From Pacificimonas flava (GTDB taxonomy: Bacteria > Pseudomonadota > Alphaproteobacteria > Sphingomonadales > Sphingomonadaceae), in NCBI RefSeq assembly GCF_000342165.1, contig NZ_AMRV01000001.1, forward strand, positions 1-64,000: a DNA stretch of 64,000 nt, written 5' to 3'. Both the position numbers and the translations under genes were made by a program. This document shows positions 1 to 8,606 of this stretch, one piece after another. The notes under the pieces are model-generated. The model saw only the letters and a program-made list of their open reading frames with translations. It had not been told where the DNA came from and did not search any database. The stretch's first letter is position 1. Each line of letters begins with the position of its first letter.

Positions 1-458
1 AGTTTTTTGAAAACAGCCTGTAATTCACTCGCTCTGGTGATAATAATGCCTACGTCTATAACTCTGAGGTCAAAGAGAAGTCGGAAATTATTTAGATCCC
101 GATCATAAAACGGATCTTTATTATTCCACTCGACCTCCACGCCAACCCGGCCCTTGAAACAATCGACGGAGTGTGTGGGACTTTCATATTCGCGGTCGTC
201 GACGCTTATTGCCGTGTTAAACCTCTTTTCCTGCCACCCTAAGTTGTAAAAATGACTATCTATTCTATTGGCAATCGGTGATTTGCGTCCGCCCTTTGTG
301 ATGACCTCAGACTTCAAGAGGGTGAAACCACGAAGGACGGCTAGAATGTCGCTCCACTCTTCGGGACAGGCCGTCTGTAAAATTCCCGTTGCATTTCGCC
401 ACTCGTTGACATGGTAAAGATCGAGGAGGTCGGTCGGGATCAGATGCAACGTCGACAT
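1..458 (-). CDS. BglII/BstYI-family type II restriction endonuclease, partial (3' end outside window)
   Basis: The minus strand is open from an ATG at 458 to the window edge, giving 152 residues without a stop. The segment resembles the BglII/BstYI endonuclease family (PF09195): an N-terminal NEW-RNA segment (residues 18-23), then Asp99, Glu108 and Glu110 followed by WNNKDPFYDRDLNNF. The D-x8-E-x-E spacing equals that recalled for BglII (Asp84, Glu93, Gln95), so these are the probable metal-binding residues. The enzyme would cleave unmodified, probably GATC-centred, DNA. The start overlaps the stop of a 34-codon ORF (TAATG). Base composition is clearly more AT-rich than the rest of the window, suggesting acquired DNA. 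No partner methyltransferase is visible; it may lie left of the window. The C-terminus is unseen, so intactness is unknown. Confidence 0.82.
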   Translation of the reverse strand, partial: MSTLHLIPTDLLDLYHVNEWRNATGILQTACPEEWSDILAVLRGFTLLKSEVITKGGRKSPIANRIDSHFYNLGWQEKRFNTAISVDDREYESPTHSVDCFKGRVGVEVEWNNKDPFYDRDLNNFRLLFDLRVIDVGIIITRASELQAVFKK

Positions 459-562
459 TACAGCGCCATAGACAGCGCGGAAAATACGCTCAACCCGGCC
501 TCGCCAGAATATCCATGTCGTAAAGCCTGCTTCTCAAAAAGCGCATTTAAGATTTTCGGCAT
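458..562 (-). CDS. Possible 34-residue leader ORF upstream of the restriction endonuclease
   Basis: An ATG at 562 follows a GGGGAG ribosome-binding-like stretch and the stop of the lipoprotein gene. It reads 34 codons and ends in TAA whose last A is the first base of the endonuclease ATG (TAATG). The arrangement fits translational coupling, but the peptide matches nothing I recognise and could equally be non-coding DNA at the junction of an acquired segment. Function unknown. Confidence 0.3.
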   Translation of the reverse strand: MPKILNALFEKQALRHGYSGEAGLSVFSALSMAL

Positions 563-564
563 AA

Positions 565-1275
565 TTACTCCCCCTCCACCCGCACCGTCCCCTTCGCTTT
601 CAAATCCGTATCGCTGATGTGCCAGCGGCGTTGGGCTCCGGTTGAGCCGGGGACGTCGTTGACGCGGCGCAGGGTGACGGGGCCGATCCTGTTGAACGTG
701 TCGCCGCTTTGCAGCCGCCCGTACATCTGCATGGGCACCGTCACGTAGAGCGAGCCTGCCGCGCCCTTCGGGCGGCCCGGGGCGCCGGTCATCACGTAGA
801 TTTCCTCATACTGGGCCATGGAGTCCGCGAACTCCGCCGCGCTCATGCCGCTGGCCTTGCCGCCATCGCCCCACAGGGCATGGGCGGCGGCGAAATCGTC
901 CTGTTCCAAGGCAGCGCCGTACCGCTGCACCACCTGCGCGGCGTCCTCGGCCCCGCCCGGCTCGATGTCTCCCTCCTCAAGCGGCGTGCGGCCCGCCGGC
1001 AGCCCGCCCTCCTCGCCCGGCGCGGGCGGGATCAGGGCGGGCCGGTCCGCATGCTCCGGCCGCACGGGCGGCGCGTCCGGCGGCGGCGCCTCGGCCGGGG
1101 CGTCCGCCGGTTCGGTGGGGATCGGCGCGCCCGTGGGTGTGGTGACCGAGGGCTCCGACAGACCGCTCCGGTCCTCCGTATTCCCGGCGGGCGGTTCGCT
1201 GCCGCAGGCGCCCAGCGCCAGCGAGAGGGGCAGGGCGGCGGTCAGCAGCAGCGAGGCGAGGGGTCTGTGTGTCAT
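565..1275 (-). CDS. Putative lipoprotein with C-terminal NTF2-like region
   Basis: The 236-residue product begins with a signal peptide and a lipobox (LALGAC, Cys24), so it should be lipidated and anchored in the envelope. Residues about 25-100 are a low-complexity linker rich in Pro, Ala and Glu. The C-terminal half (about 105-236) contains a YGAALEQDDFAAAHALW pattern common in small alpha+beta (NTF2/SnoaL-like) domains. I do not recognise a named family and assign no function. The gene ends 2 bases before the small ORF that precedes the restriction endonuclease, so read-through into that segment is likely. Confidence 0.75.
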   Translation of the reverse strand: MTHRPLASLLLTAALPLSLALGACGSEPPAGNTEDRSGLSEPSVTTPTGAPIPTEPADAPAEAPPPDAPPVRPEHADRPALIPPAPGEEGGLPAGRTPLEEGDIEPGGAEDAAQVVQRYGAALEQDDFAAAHALWGDGGKASGMSAAEFADSMAQYEEIYVMTGAPGRPKGAAGSLYVTVPMQMYGRLQSGDTFNRIGPVTLRRVNDVPGSTGAQRRWHISDTDLKAKGTVRVEGE

Positions 1276-1421
1276 GGCGCCAGTCTAGAATCGCCGTTTG
1301 CCCGTGGCCAGCATCGCTTCATCGCCGTCTCGCACCGGTTCACCGCGCGTTGTAAACCGTTCAGGCTCCTGCCAGTTCGCCGCGCGTATTCCTACACAGG
1401 TTAAGAAAAAGGAGTGTGAAT

Positions 1422-1820
1422 ATGCGTACCCTCATTCTCGCCGCCGCGGCGGCGTCGCTGGCTCTTCCCATCGCCGCACCGGCGGCCGCCGATCCGCCGC
1501 CCTGGGCGAAGGCGCATGGCAAGCGTGCCAAGGACCACGACCGCGACCGCGACTGGGACGCGGCGCGCCACTACCGAAAGGGCGATTACCGCGCCCGCCG
1601 TCTCGACGCGAACGACCGCGTGTGGCGCGGCAGCGACGGCCGCTATTATTGCAAGCGCGACGACGGCACCGCCGGCCTCATAATCGGCGGCCTGGCCGGC
1701 GGCACGCTGGGCAATGTCCTCGCGCCTGACGGGTCGAAGCTGCTCGGTTCGATCCTGGGCGGCGCGGCCGGCGCCTATATCGGCAAGTCGGAGGACGATG
1801 ACGGCGTCACCTGCCGCTAA
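1422..1820 (+). CDS. Glycine-zipper 2TM-type secreted or outer-membrane protein
   Basis: The start is taken at ATG 1422, 7 bases after an AAGGAG at 1409-1414; an in-frame GTG lies 6 bases upstream. The product (about 132 residues) has a cleavable signal peptide ending near AAPAAA, a charged middle region rich in Asp, Arg and His, a RYYCKRDDGT motif and a C-terminal glycine zipper (GLIIGGLAGGTLGNVLA followed by a second GGAAGAYIG). This layout is typical of the Rick_17kDa/glycine-zipper 2TM proteins of alphaproteobacterial envelopes. The exact role is unknown. It is transcribed away from the divergent lipoprotein gene. Confidence 0.8.
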   Translation: MRTLILAAAAASLALPIAAPAAADPPPWAKAHGKRAKDHDRDRDWDAARHYRKGDYRARRLDANDRVWRGSDGRYYCKRDDGTAGLIIGGLAGGTLGNVLAPDGSKLLGSILGGAAGAYIGKSEDDDGVTCR

Positions 1821-1978
1821 CCCTGTTATCCGGGCGGCCGCTAACCATGCGGCCGCCCCGGCCTTGCCCGCTGCGGCCCTCTGCCGCGGGGGGCGGAATT
1901 AACCATGCCGGCCAACCGGCTGTTTACGCGCTCCGGCTTATGAAGGGGCTTCGAATCCTAGCGTTCGGGGCCAAAATC

Positions 1979-2224
1979 ATGATCCGAGTCACGTTTGGCG
2001 ACGTGCTGTACCGGCGGCTGTTTCCGGTCGTCGTCCTCATTTGCATCGCAGGCGGCGTCATGGCCTTCGCGGCAGAGGCGATGCACATGTCGCTCAACTG
2101 CTTCATCGCCGTTTTCTTCGGCGTGCGCCTCGACAACCATATCGCGCTTCGCCGGCAGGCGGAGGCAGAGGCTGCCGCCGCCGAGCGCTGGCAGCGCCTG
2201 CGCGGCCCCGTCATCGCCGGCTAG
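1979..2224 (+). CDS. Small hypothetical membrane protein
   Basis: The frame is open well upstream of 1979, but a GGGG at about 1967-1970 favours ATG 1979 (81 residues). ATG 1940 is an alternative. One clear hydrophobic segment (FPVVVLICIAGGVMAFAA) is followed by an amphipathic, Ala/Glu/Arg-rich tail. No family is recognised. It converges on the DHH phosphoesterase gene with a 13-base gap. Confidence 0.45.
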   Translation: MIRVTFGDVLYRRLFPVVVLICIAGGVMAFAAEAMHMSLNCFIAVFFGVRLDNHIALRRQAEAEAAAAERWQRLRGPVIAG

Positions 2225-2237
2225 GGCCGGCGCGTTC

Positions 2238-3197
2238 TCAGCCGCCGAATGCGGTGCGAAAGGCCGCGACGAAGCGGTCGAGGTCGGTTCGCGGCAGATG
2301 GTTGATGCCCGCCGCACCCGCGCGGCCGCCGCCGCTTTCGAACTGCAGGCACAGCGTATCGGCGCCCTCCCGCCGCTCATGCGGGGCGCGTACGCTGACG
2401 ACATAGCCGCCAGGGCTCGCGGTCAGGATCGCGTGGGCGCGGCCGGGCACCGTTTCCGCCAGGCGGTTGCCGAAGACGCCGGAAACCCTGCGAGACGCAG
2501 CGGCGTCGGGAAGCTCTATGACGAAGGTGCGCGGCGTTTCGTCGATCACGGCCGCCCCCTCTGCTGCGTCCATATCCTCCCGGTATCCCGCATCCAGCCG
2601 CGCATAGATATCCGGCCGCTCCGCGATGAAGGCGAAGGGGCAGGCAAAGGGCGCGGCGTGGCCGTAAAGCGCATCCGGCGGAAAGTGCAGATCGCCGACC
2701 GACGCGCCATAGCCGTTATAGTTGAGGAGCGTGCCCAGCCGCGCCAGCGTCTCGATCTCCGCCTCAGTCAGGCCGGCGCTTCGCGCGCGGGCGGACGCGA
2801 CGTGCGCCAGTCCGTCGCCGAACGCCGCAGCCAGCGCCCAGCGTTCATATGCGCCGCCCAGCCGGTCGCTGACGATCAGCGCCGTGCACATGTCGCTGCC
2901 CGTGTCGATGGCCGCGTCCAGCGCCGGGTGGTCCGGGATTTCCCCCGCATTGTGATGATCGGCGTAGAAGACCGCCGCGCCCTGGTCCAGCAGCCGGCGC
3001 AGCGCCTCTCCATTGGTGCGCATGGAGATGTCGAGCGCGGTGATGCGGTCGCCGGGCGCGGCCGACAGGCGCGACAGCAGTGCGATGTCGCGCTTCACGC
3101 CGGTGATCAGCGCCGCGTCTCTCGGCTCGGCCAGGCGCAGCTGGATCAGCGAGCAGATGCCGTCCGCATCGCCGTTGAAGACGTCGTAGTCGGCCAT
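2238..3197 (-). CDS. DHH-family phosphoesterase
   Basis: This 319-residue protein carries the DHH superfamily motifs: FNGDADG at residues 7-13, ALDIS at 54-58, ADHHNAG at 79-85, and a C-terminal GGGRAGAAGINHLP like the DHHA1 substrate-binding motif. Such enzymes are Mn-dependent phosphodiesterases or phosphatases acting on short RNA, cyclic dinucleotides or pAp. It lies 37 bases downstream of cysNC on the same strand. Sulfate assimilation can release 3'-phosphoadenosine-5'-phosphate, and NrnA-type DHH enzymes hydrolyse pAp. A pAp-phosphatase role is therefore a reasonable inference from context, not shown by the sequence. No cysQ is present in the window. Confidence 0.85.
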   Translation of the reverse strand: MADYDVFNGDADGICSLIQLRLAEPRDAALITGVKRDIALLSRLSAAPGDRITALDISMRTNGEALRRLLDQGAAVFYADHHNAGEIPDHPALDAAIDTGSDMCTALIVSDRLGGAYERWALAAAFGDGLAHVASARARSAGLTEAEIETLARLGTLLNYNGYGASVGDLHFPPDALYGHAAPFACPFAFIAERPDIYARLDAGYREDMDAAEGAAVIDETPRTFVIELPDAAASRRVSGVFGNRLAETVPGRAHAILTASPGGYVVSVRAPHERREGADTLCLQFESGGGRAGAAGINHLPRTDLDRFVAAFRTAFGG

Positions 3198-3234
3198 GCG
3201 CGCGTTCCTCCTCGGGGCGGTGCCGCCCGGCTCC

Positions 3235-5169
3235 TCACTCGCTGGTCAGAAAGCCGTTTGCCTCCAGATAGTCAACGATGGCGGTGGCCGCATCCTCCGC
3301 GGTCATGGCGACGGTGTTCACCTTGATTTCCGGGTGCAGCGGCGGCTCATAGGCGCTGTCGATGCCGGTGAAGTTCTTGATCTTGCCCGCGCGCGCCTTG
3401 GCGTAGAGGCCCTTCACGTCGCGCTCCTCGGCCACCTCCAGCGGCGTATCGACATGGATTTCGATGAACTCCCCGTCGGGCATCAGCGTGCGCGCGATCT
3501 GCCGTTCGGATCGGAACGGCGAAATAAAGCTGACCAGCGTGATCAGCCCCGCATCCGCCATCAGCTTCGCGGTCTCCGACACGCGGCGGATATTTTCCAC
3601 CCGGTCGGCATCGGTGAAGCCCAGATCCTTGTTCAGGCCGTGGCGCACATTGTCGCCGTCCAGCGTATAGGTGTGGCGGCCCATGTCGAACAGGCGCCGC
3701 TCGACCAGATTGGCGATGGTGGACTTGCCCGCGCCCGACAGACCGGTGAACCACAGCACCGCCTGCCGCTGCATCTTCTGGCCCGCCCGCTCGCGCCGGC
3801 CGACGTTCAGATCCTGCCAGACGACGTTCTGCGCCCGCCGCAGCGAATAGTCGAGCATGCCGGCCGCGACCGTCTCGTTGGTCTGCCGGTCGATCAGGAT
3901 GAAGCTGCCCGTCCGCCGGTTCTCCGCATAGGGGTCGAACGCGATGGGCTGCGCCAGCGACAGGTTGCATTCCGCCACCTCGTTCAGCTTCAGAACCTTC
4001 GCCGCTTCTTCCGAGAAATCGTTGACGTCGATCCGGTGCTTCAGCGCGGTGATTGAGGCCCCGACGGTCTTGTTGCCGGTTTTCAGCCGGTACTGCCGGC
4101 CCGGCAGCATGGCCGTCTCCGACATCCACAGCAGCTTCGCCTGGAACTGGTCCGATTGGGCCGCGGGGTGGGCGGGTGCGCACAGGATGTCGCCGCGGCT
4201 GGAATCGATCTCGTCCTCCAGCACCAGCGTCACTGCCTGATCCGCGCGCGCCGCCTCCAGGTCGCCGTCCGCCGTGACGATGCGGGCCACATGGCTGCGC
4301 CGCCCCGACGGGATGCTGATCACCTCGTCCCCCGGTCGCACGCGCCCCGAAGCGATCGTGCCGGAAAAGCCGCGAAAATCGAGATTGGGGCGGTTCACCC
4401 ACTGCACGGGCAGGCGGAAGGGCGCATCCGCATCCTCCCGGTGCACCTCGATCGATTCCAGATAGCCGAGCAGCGTATCGCCGCGGTACCAGCGCATGGC
4501 ATCGCTTCTCGCCGTCACATTGTCGCCCGTCAGCGCGCTCATGGGAATCATCGCGATATCGTCGAAACCGAGCGTGCCGGCAAAGTCGCGGAACTCCTCC
4601 TCGATGTCGTTGAAGACGCGCTGCGAAAAGCCGACGAGGTCCATCTTGTTGACCGCAACGGCCACGTGGCGAATGCCGAGGAGGGAGGCGATGAAGGCAT
4701 GGCGCCGCGTCTGCACCTGCACGCCCCGCCGGGCATCGATCAGGATGACGGCGACATCGGCGGTGGAGGCACCCGTCGCCATGTTGCGCGTATATTGTTC
4801 GTGCCCCGGCGTATCGGCGACGATGAACTTGCGTTTTTCCGTCGAGAAGAAGCGATAGGCGACGTCGATGGTGATGCCCTGTTCGCGCTCCGCCGCCAGT
4901 CCGTCGACCAGCAGCGCCAGGTCGGGGGCGTCGCCCGTCGTGCCGGACACCCGTGAATCGCGTTCGACTGCCGCCAGCTGATCCTCGTAGATCATCTTCG
5001 TGTCGTAGAGCAGGCGCCCGATCAGCGTCGATTTGCCGTCGTCGACGCTGCCGCAGGTCAGGAAGCGCAGCAGCCCCTTTTTCTCGTGCGTGTCCAGATA
5101 GCCGAGAATGTCGGAGGCGATCTGCGCGTCGGGACGATAGGATGTGCTGCCGGCTGCATGGTCCGCCAT
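3235..5169 (-). CDS. cysNC: Bifunctional sulfate adenylyltransferase subunit 1 / APS kinase (CysNC)
   Basis: The 644-residue fusion has an N-terminal EF-Tu-like GTPase (P-loop GSVDDGKST at about 40-48, [16 protein letters not shown]) that drives ATP sulfurylase activity with CysD. A C-terminal APS kinase domain has a second P-loop (GLSGAGKST near 475) and phosphorylates APS to PAPS. Length and domain order match the CysNC/NodQ type. Its ATG overlaps the cysD stop by one base (TGATG), indicating translational coupling. With cysD it forms the cytoplasmic sulfate-activation complex. Confidence 0.96.
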   Translation of the reverse strand: MADHAAGSTSYRPDAQIASDILGYLDTHEKKGLLRFLTCGSVDDGKSTLIGRLLYDTKMIYEDQLAAVERDSRVSGTTGDAPDLALLVDGLAAEREQGITIDVAYRFFSTEKRKFIVADTPGHEQYTRNMATGASTADVAVILIDARRGVQVQTRRHAFIASLLGIRHVAVAVNKMDLVGFSQRVFNDIEEEFRDFAGTLGFDDIAMIPMSALTGDNVTARSDAMRWYRGDTLLGYLESIEVHREDADAPFRLPVQWVNRPNLDFRGFSGTIASGRVRPGDEVISIPSGRRSHVARIVTADGDLEAARADQAVTLVLEDEIDSSRGDILCAPAHPAAQSDQFQAKLLWMSETAMLPGRQYRLKTGNKTVGASITALKHRIDVNDFSEEAAKVLKLNEVAECNLSLAQPIAFDPYAENRRTGSFILIDRQTNETVAAGMLDYSLRRAQNVVWQDLNVGRRERAGQKMQRQAVLWFTGLSGAGKSTIANLVERRLFDMGRHTYTLDGDNVRHGLNKDLGFTDADRVENIRRVSETAKLMADAGLITLVSFISPFRSERQIARTLMPDGEFIEIHVDTPLEVAEERDVKGLYAKARAGKIKNFTGIDSAYEPPLHPEIKVNTVAMTAEDAATAIVDYLEANGFLTSE

Positions 5170-6275
5170 CAGAAATACCCTTCCTGCTTCTTCAGCTCCA
5201 TGGAGGCGCCCGCGTCCGAATCGATGACGCGTCCCTGCCGCTCGGATGTGGTGGTCAGCAGCATTTCCTGGATGACGTCGGGCAGCGTCGCCGCCTGGCT
5301 CTCCACCGCGCCCGTCAGCGGGTAGCAGCCGAGGGTGCGGAAGCGGACCATGCGCTCTTGCGGCACCTCTCCATCGTCCAGCGGCATGCGGTCGTCGTCG
5401 ACCATGATCAGCACGCCGTCACGCTCCACCACCGGCCGCGGCGCTGCGAGATACAGGGAGGGGAGGGGGATCTCCTCCTTGTAGACATATTGCCAGATAT
5501 CCAGTTCCGTCCAGTTGGACAGCGGAAAGACCCGCATGCTCTCGCCCTTGTGGACATGCGTATTGTAGATGTTCCACAGCTCCGGCCGCTGGTTCTTCGG
5601 GTCCCAGCGGTGCTGTGCGCTGCGAAAGGAGAAGACGCGCTCCTTCGCCCGGCTTTTCTCCTCGTCGCGCCGCGCCCCGCCGAACGCCGCATCGAACCCA
5701 TACTGGGTCAGCGCCTGTTTCAGCGCCTGTGTCTTCATGACGTCGGTGTGGACCGCGGACCCGTGCGTGAACGGGCCGACGCCGTCGCGCAGGCCTTCCT
5801 GGTTCTGGTGCACGATCAGGTCGAGACCCAGCCGCTCCGCCTCCGCATCGCGAAAGGCGATCATCTCGCGAAATTTCCACCCCGTATCGACATGCATCAG
5901 CGGGAAGGGCGGTTTCGAGGGGTAGAATGCCTTCATGGCCAGGTGCAGCATGACGGCGGAATCCTTGCCCACCGAATAGAGCATGACCGGATTTTCGCAG
6001 GTCGCCGCCACCTCCCGCATGATGTGGATGCTCTCGGCCTCCAGCCGGTCGAGATGGGTCAGGGTCTTTTGCGTCACATCCTGTCCTTCCAGTTCCGCGA
6101 GGCGTTTGCGCGCCGCCGCCAGCGTCTTGACGGTCAGCTGACCGCCGGCCGCAAGCCGCGCGATCCCCTTGCCGTCGTTCAGGATTTTTCGGGAAATGGT
6201 GGTCAGCGACTGGCCAAGCGCGCTTGCCGCCCGCTCTGCGCGTGCCACCAGGTCCGCAATATCCGCATCGGCCAT
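5169..6275 (-). CDS. cysD: Sulfate adenylyltransferase subunit 2 (CysD) with N-terminal HTH-like extension
   Basis: The PP-loop motif [12 protein letters not shown] and the downstream HVDTGWKF and [13 protein letters not shown] segments identify the ATP sulfurylase small subunit, which makes APS from sulfate and ATP with CysNC. ATG 6275 was chosen because a GGAAGGA lies just upstream. Ordinary CysD begins close to the [13 protein letters not shown] segment, which here is preceded by about 65 extra residues. These ([20 protein letters not shown], then [18 protein letters not shown] and [17 protein letters not shown]) resemble small helix-turn-helix proteins of alphaproteobacteria. There is no Met between the extension and the core, so the fusion appears real. 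The extension's role is unknown. Confidence 0.93.
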   Translation of the reverse strand: MADADIADLVARAERAASALGQSLTTISRKILNDGKGIARLAAGGQLTVKTLAAARKRLAELEGQDVTQKTLTHLDRLEAESIHIMREVAATCENPVMLYSVGKDSAVMLHLAMKAFYPSKPPFPLMHVDTGWKFREMIAFRDAEAERLGLDLIVHQNQEGLRDGVGPFTHGSAVHTDVMKTQALKQALTQYGFDAAFGGARRDEEKSRAKERVFSFRSAQHRWDPKNQRPELWNIYNTHVHKGESMRVFPLSNWTELDIWQYVYKEEIPLPSLYLAAPRPVVERDGVLIMVDDDRMPLDDGEVPQERMVRFRTLGCYPLTGAVESQAATLPDVIQEMLLTTTSERQGRVIDSDAGASMELKKQEGYF

Positions 6276-6456
6276 ATGGGATCCTTCCCACGTTTGTGGT
6301 CGGTGCGGCAATAGTCCGAATGCGGGAGGCGATTAAACAAACTTTACCTTGTGTCGTTAGAAGAGGCTTTCCATCTCCAGCTGCAGGGAACCGCCGTCCG
6401 GCGCCGGGCGATCCTGTTCAGTTGATTGTCACGAAAACGGCTCTAAGGGGGTGCCT

Positions 6457-6948
6457 ATGAGCGACACCGAACGCATCAAGTCCTTGTTACAGGGCAAGAA
6501 CATCCTGGTGGCGGAGGATCAGGTCATCCCGGCCATGGGGCTGGAGGTGAAGCTGCGCTATTCCGGTGTGCACAGCATTCGCATCTGCGACCGCATGGCG
6601 GCGTGCATGTCCGTCATCGATGGCGACTTTTTCGAACCGGACGCGGCCATCATCGACATCGACATGGCGGGCAAGGATGGGCGGGAACTGGCGCGGGAGC
6701 TTCAGGCGCGCGGCATTCCTTTCATCTTCCATACCGGATCGACGGACGCGGATCAGATCGCCAGCGAGTTCGGCGGCGCGCAGGTCGTTCAGAAGCCGTC
6801 GACCGAAGCCGAAATCCTGAAGGCTGTCGCCGCGCTGTTCGAAACGCAGGACCGGGACGAAGCAGGCGATGCGAGCGAAAACGGCGATGCCGACGGGAAC
6901 GGCGATGCGGAAGAGGGCGGCTCCGCCAATTCGGCCGGAGCACGCTAA
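6457..6948 (+). CDS. Receiver-only response regulator
   Basis: ATG 6457 follows an AAGGGGG with 6-base spacing; an in-frame GTG 6 bases earlier is less likely. The product (163 residues) is a single receiver domain: an acidic pair in VAEDQ, the phosphoacceptor Asp in IIDIDMAGKDG, a switch Thr/Ser in FHTGS and the conserved Lys in VQKPS. It has no output domain. The last about 35 residues are a repetitive acidic tail of Asp, Glu, Gly, Ala and Asn. It is divergent from cysD across 181 bases. No cognate kinase is adjacent; CheY/FixL-linked single-domain regulators are the likely class. Confidence 0.85.
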   Translation: MSDTERIKSLLQGKNILVAEDQVIPAMGLEVKLRYSGVHSIRICDRMAACMSVIDGDFFEPDAAIIDIDMAGKDGRELARELQARGIPFIFHTGSTDADQIASEFGGAQVVQKPSTEAEILKAVAALFETQDRDEAGDASENGDADGNGDAEEGGSANSAGAR

Positions 6949-6975
6949 CCCTCATCTCGATTTCGTGACGGATTT

Positions 6976-7818
6976 CTAGCGGCGTCCCTCTTTCAGACGT
7001 TCGGCATGCCAGCCGACATGCTCCGCCATGAAGGTGGAGATGAAATAATAGCTGTGATCGTAGCCGGCGCGCAGATTCAGCTCCAGGTCCTGCCCCAGCT
7101 CCTTGCAGACGTCCCGCAGAAAGCCGGTTTTCAGCTGCTCCTCCAGAAACTGATCGTCGGTCCCCTGATCGACGCGCAGATGCGGATGGCGGGCGCCGTC
7201 CGCGATCATCGCGGAGGCGTCATGGGCGCGCCACGCATCCTCGTCATCGCCCAGATACAGACGCAGCGCCTCCTGCCCCCAGGAACAGGACAGGGGCGAG
7301 ACGATGGGGGAGAAGGCGGAGATGCTGCGAAACCGATCCGCATGCCGCAGCCCGATGGTCAGCGCGCCGTGACCGCCCATCGAATGCCCCATGATCGACT
7401 GCCGTTCCATGTCCGCGGGAAAGATGTCGCCGATCAGGCCGGGCAGTTCCTCCTCGACATAGGTTTTCATGCGGTAATTCCCGGCCCAGGGCGCCTCGGT
7501 CGCATCGACATAGAAGCCTGCGCCCTTGCCCAGATCGTACTGATCCTTGTCGGGAACGTCGTCGCCGCGGGGACTCGTGTCCGGCGCGACGAAGATGATG
7601 CCGTGCTCGGCGCAGGCGGCGCGGTACTCGCCCTTTTCCGTGACATTCGCGTGGGTGCAGGTCAGGCCCGACAGATACCACAGCACCGGCAGCGCCGCGC
7701 CCTTTTCGTGCGGCGGCACGAAGACGGAGAAGGTCATGTCCGTACCCGTGGCGTCGGAGGCGTGCGTGTAGACGCCCTGCGTGCCGCCATGGCTCTTGTT
7801 CGTCGATACGGTTTCCAT
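6976..7818 (-). CDS. fghA: S-formylglutathione hydrolase
   Basis: The 280-residue esterase-D-type alpha/beta hydrolase has the nucleophile motif GHSMGGHGAL near residue 145, the oxyanion segment LSGLTCTHAN and the C-terminal GYDHSYYFISTF with the catalytic His. Length agrees with the FrmB/FghA family. It hydrolyses S-formylglutathione to formate and glutathione, the second step of glutathione-dependent formaldehyde oxidation. An AAGGAA precedes the ATG. The first-step enzyme FrmA and PurU are on the same strand upstream, but a 790-base repeat-rich gap separates it from purU, so it may have its own promoter. Confidence 0.95.
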   Translation of the reverse strand: METVSTNKSHGGTQGVYTHASDATGTDMTFSVFVPPHEKGAALPVLWYLSGLTCTHANVTEKGEYRAACAEHGIIFVAPDTSPRGDDVPDKDQYDLGKGAGFYVDATEAPWAGNYRMKTYVEEELPGLIGDIFPADMERQSIMGHSMGGHGALTIGLRHADRFRSISAFSPIVSPLSCSWGQEALRLYLGDDEDAWRAHDASAMIADGARHPHLRVDQGTDDQFLEEQLKTGFLRDVCKELGQDLELNLRAGYDHSYYFISTFMAEHVGWHAERLKEGRR

Positions 7819-8606
7819 GTCCGGTTCCTTCTTCCCTGTTTCCGCGGCGCAGGCGGCCCTGCTGCCCGACAGCGGCCACGCCGCGCCGGCGTTCCATTCG
7901 GCGCGTCCCTAACGCATGAGGCTCGCCTTCGTCACGGGCAGCGCCCCGCGCAAGGGGCAGCGGGCGATTCCTCCCAGCCGACCGTATCCGATTACGCGAG
8001 ATCACACCCTCGATGGACCCCTGCCTTCGCAGGGGTGACGAGGCGATGAGGGGGAGACGAGGGCCTGAAGGCCTGATCGGCCGCGTGTCCGCCTGCCGAC
8101 ATGCCGAGCATAGGGGGATTCCGGTGAGCGGCGCGCGCTGCGGCGACCATGCTTCTTTTCGTCACCCCCGGCGATGGCTCCTCCGCAGCGGTGATGAGGT
8201 CATGAGGGGAGGAAGACGAGAGCGTGACGGCTTGCTCGGCCGCCCGTCTGCCTGCCGCCGTTTTTCTCGCACTCCCGACGATGGACCCCCTGCTTTCGCA
8301 GGGGCGACGAGGTAAAGAGGGGGAGAAAGACGAGAGCGTGACGGCTTGACCGACCGCGCGTCTGCCGGCCATGCCGAGCATCGGTGGTTCCGCTTGGCGG
8401 CGCGCGCTGCCAGGACGCGTGCATCTTTCCGTCACCCCTGACGATGGACTGCCTCCGCAGGGGTGACGAGGTGTGGTCTTGGAAACGAGTGCACATTTTT
8501 CGTCACCCCTGCGTAGGCAGGGGTCCATGCGCGCACCACGGACCAGCCTTGGCCGCAGCCTTCGAAGGCTCACGAGCAGGGCAGAGAACGAAGAAGGACC
8601 TGTCCG
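7819..8606. repeat. Intergenic REP/BIME-like repeat array between purU and fghA
   Basis: No credible gene lies here. At least five copies of a palindromic element (cores GGACCCCTGC and GCAGGGGTGACGA flanking a short loop) occur at about 8013-8041, 8160-8197, 8279-8312, 8430-8471 and 8501-8527. They alternate in orientation and are separated by about 110-155 bases. The spacers are themselves imperfect repeats, sharing AGACGAGAGCGTGACGGCTT and CATGCCGAGCAT blocks. A sixth copy of the palindrome lies at 22891-22918. The layout is that of bacterial interspersed mosaic elements. A 193-codon ORF on the minus strand across it is read from the repeats and was not accepted. Confidence 0.85.

Noticed and set aside
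6385-6420. EcfG general-stress promoter upstream of the receiver gene
   Set aside because: A GGAAC is present, but the CGTT-like half lies about 24 bases away, too far.
7992-8573. 193-codon minus-strand ORF in the purU-fghA gap
   Set aside because: It is read across REP-like palindromes and related spacers, and its peptide shows the same repeats; no ribosome site or family match.
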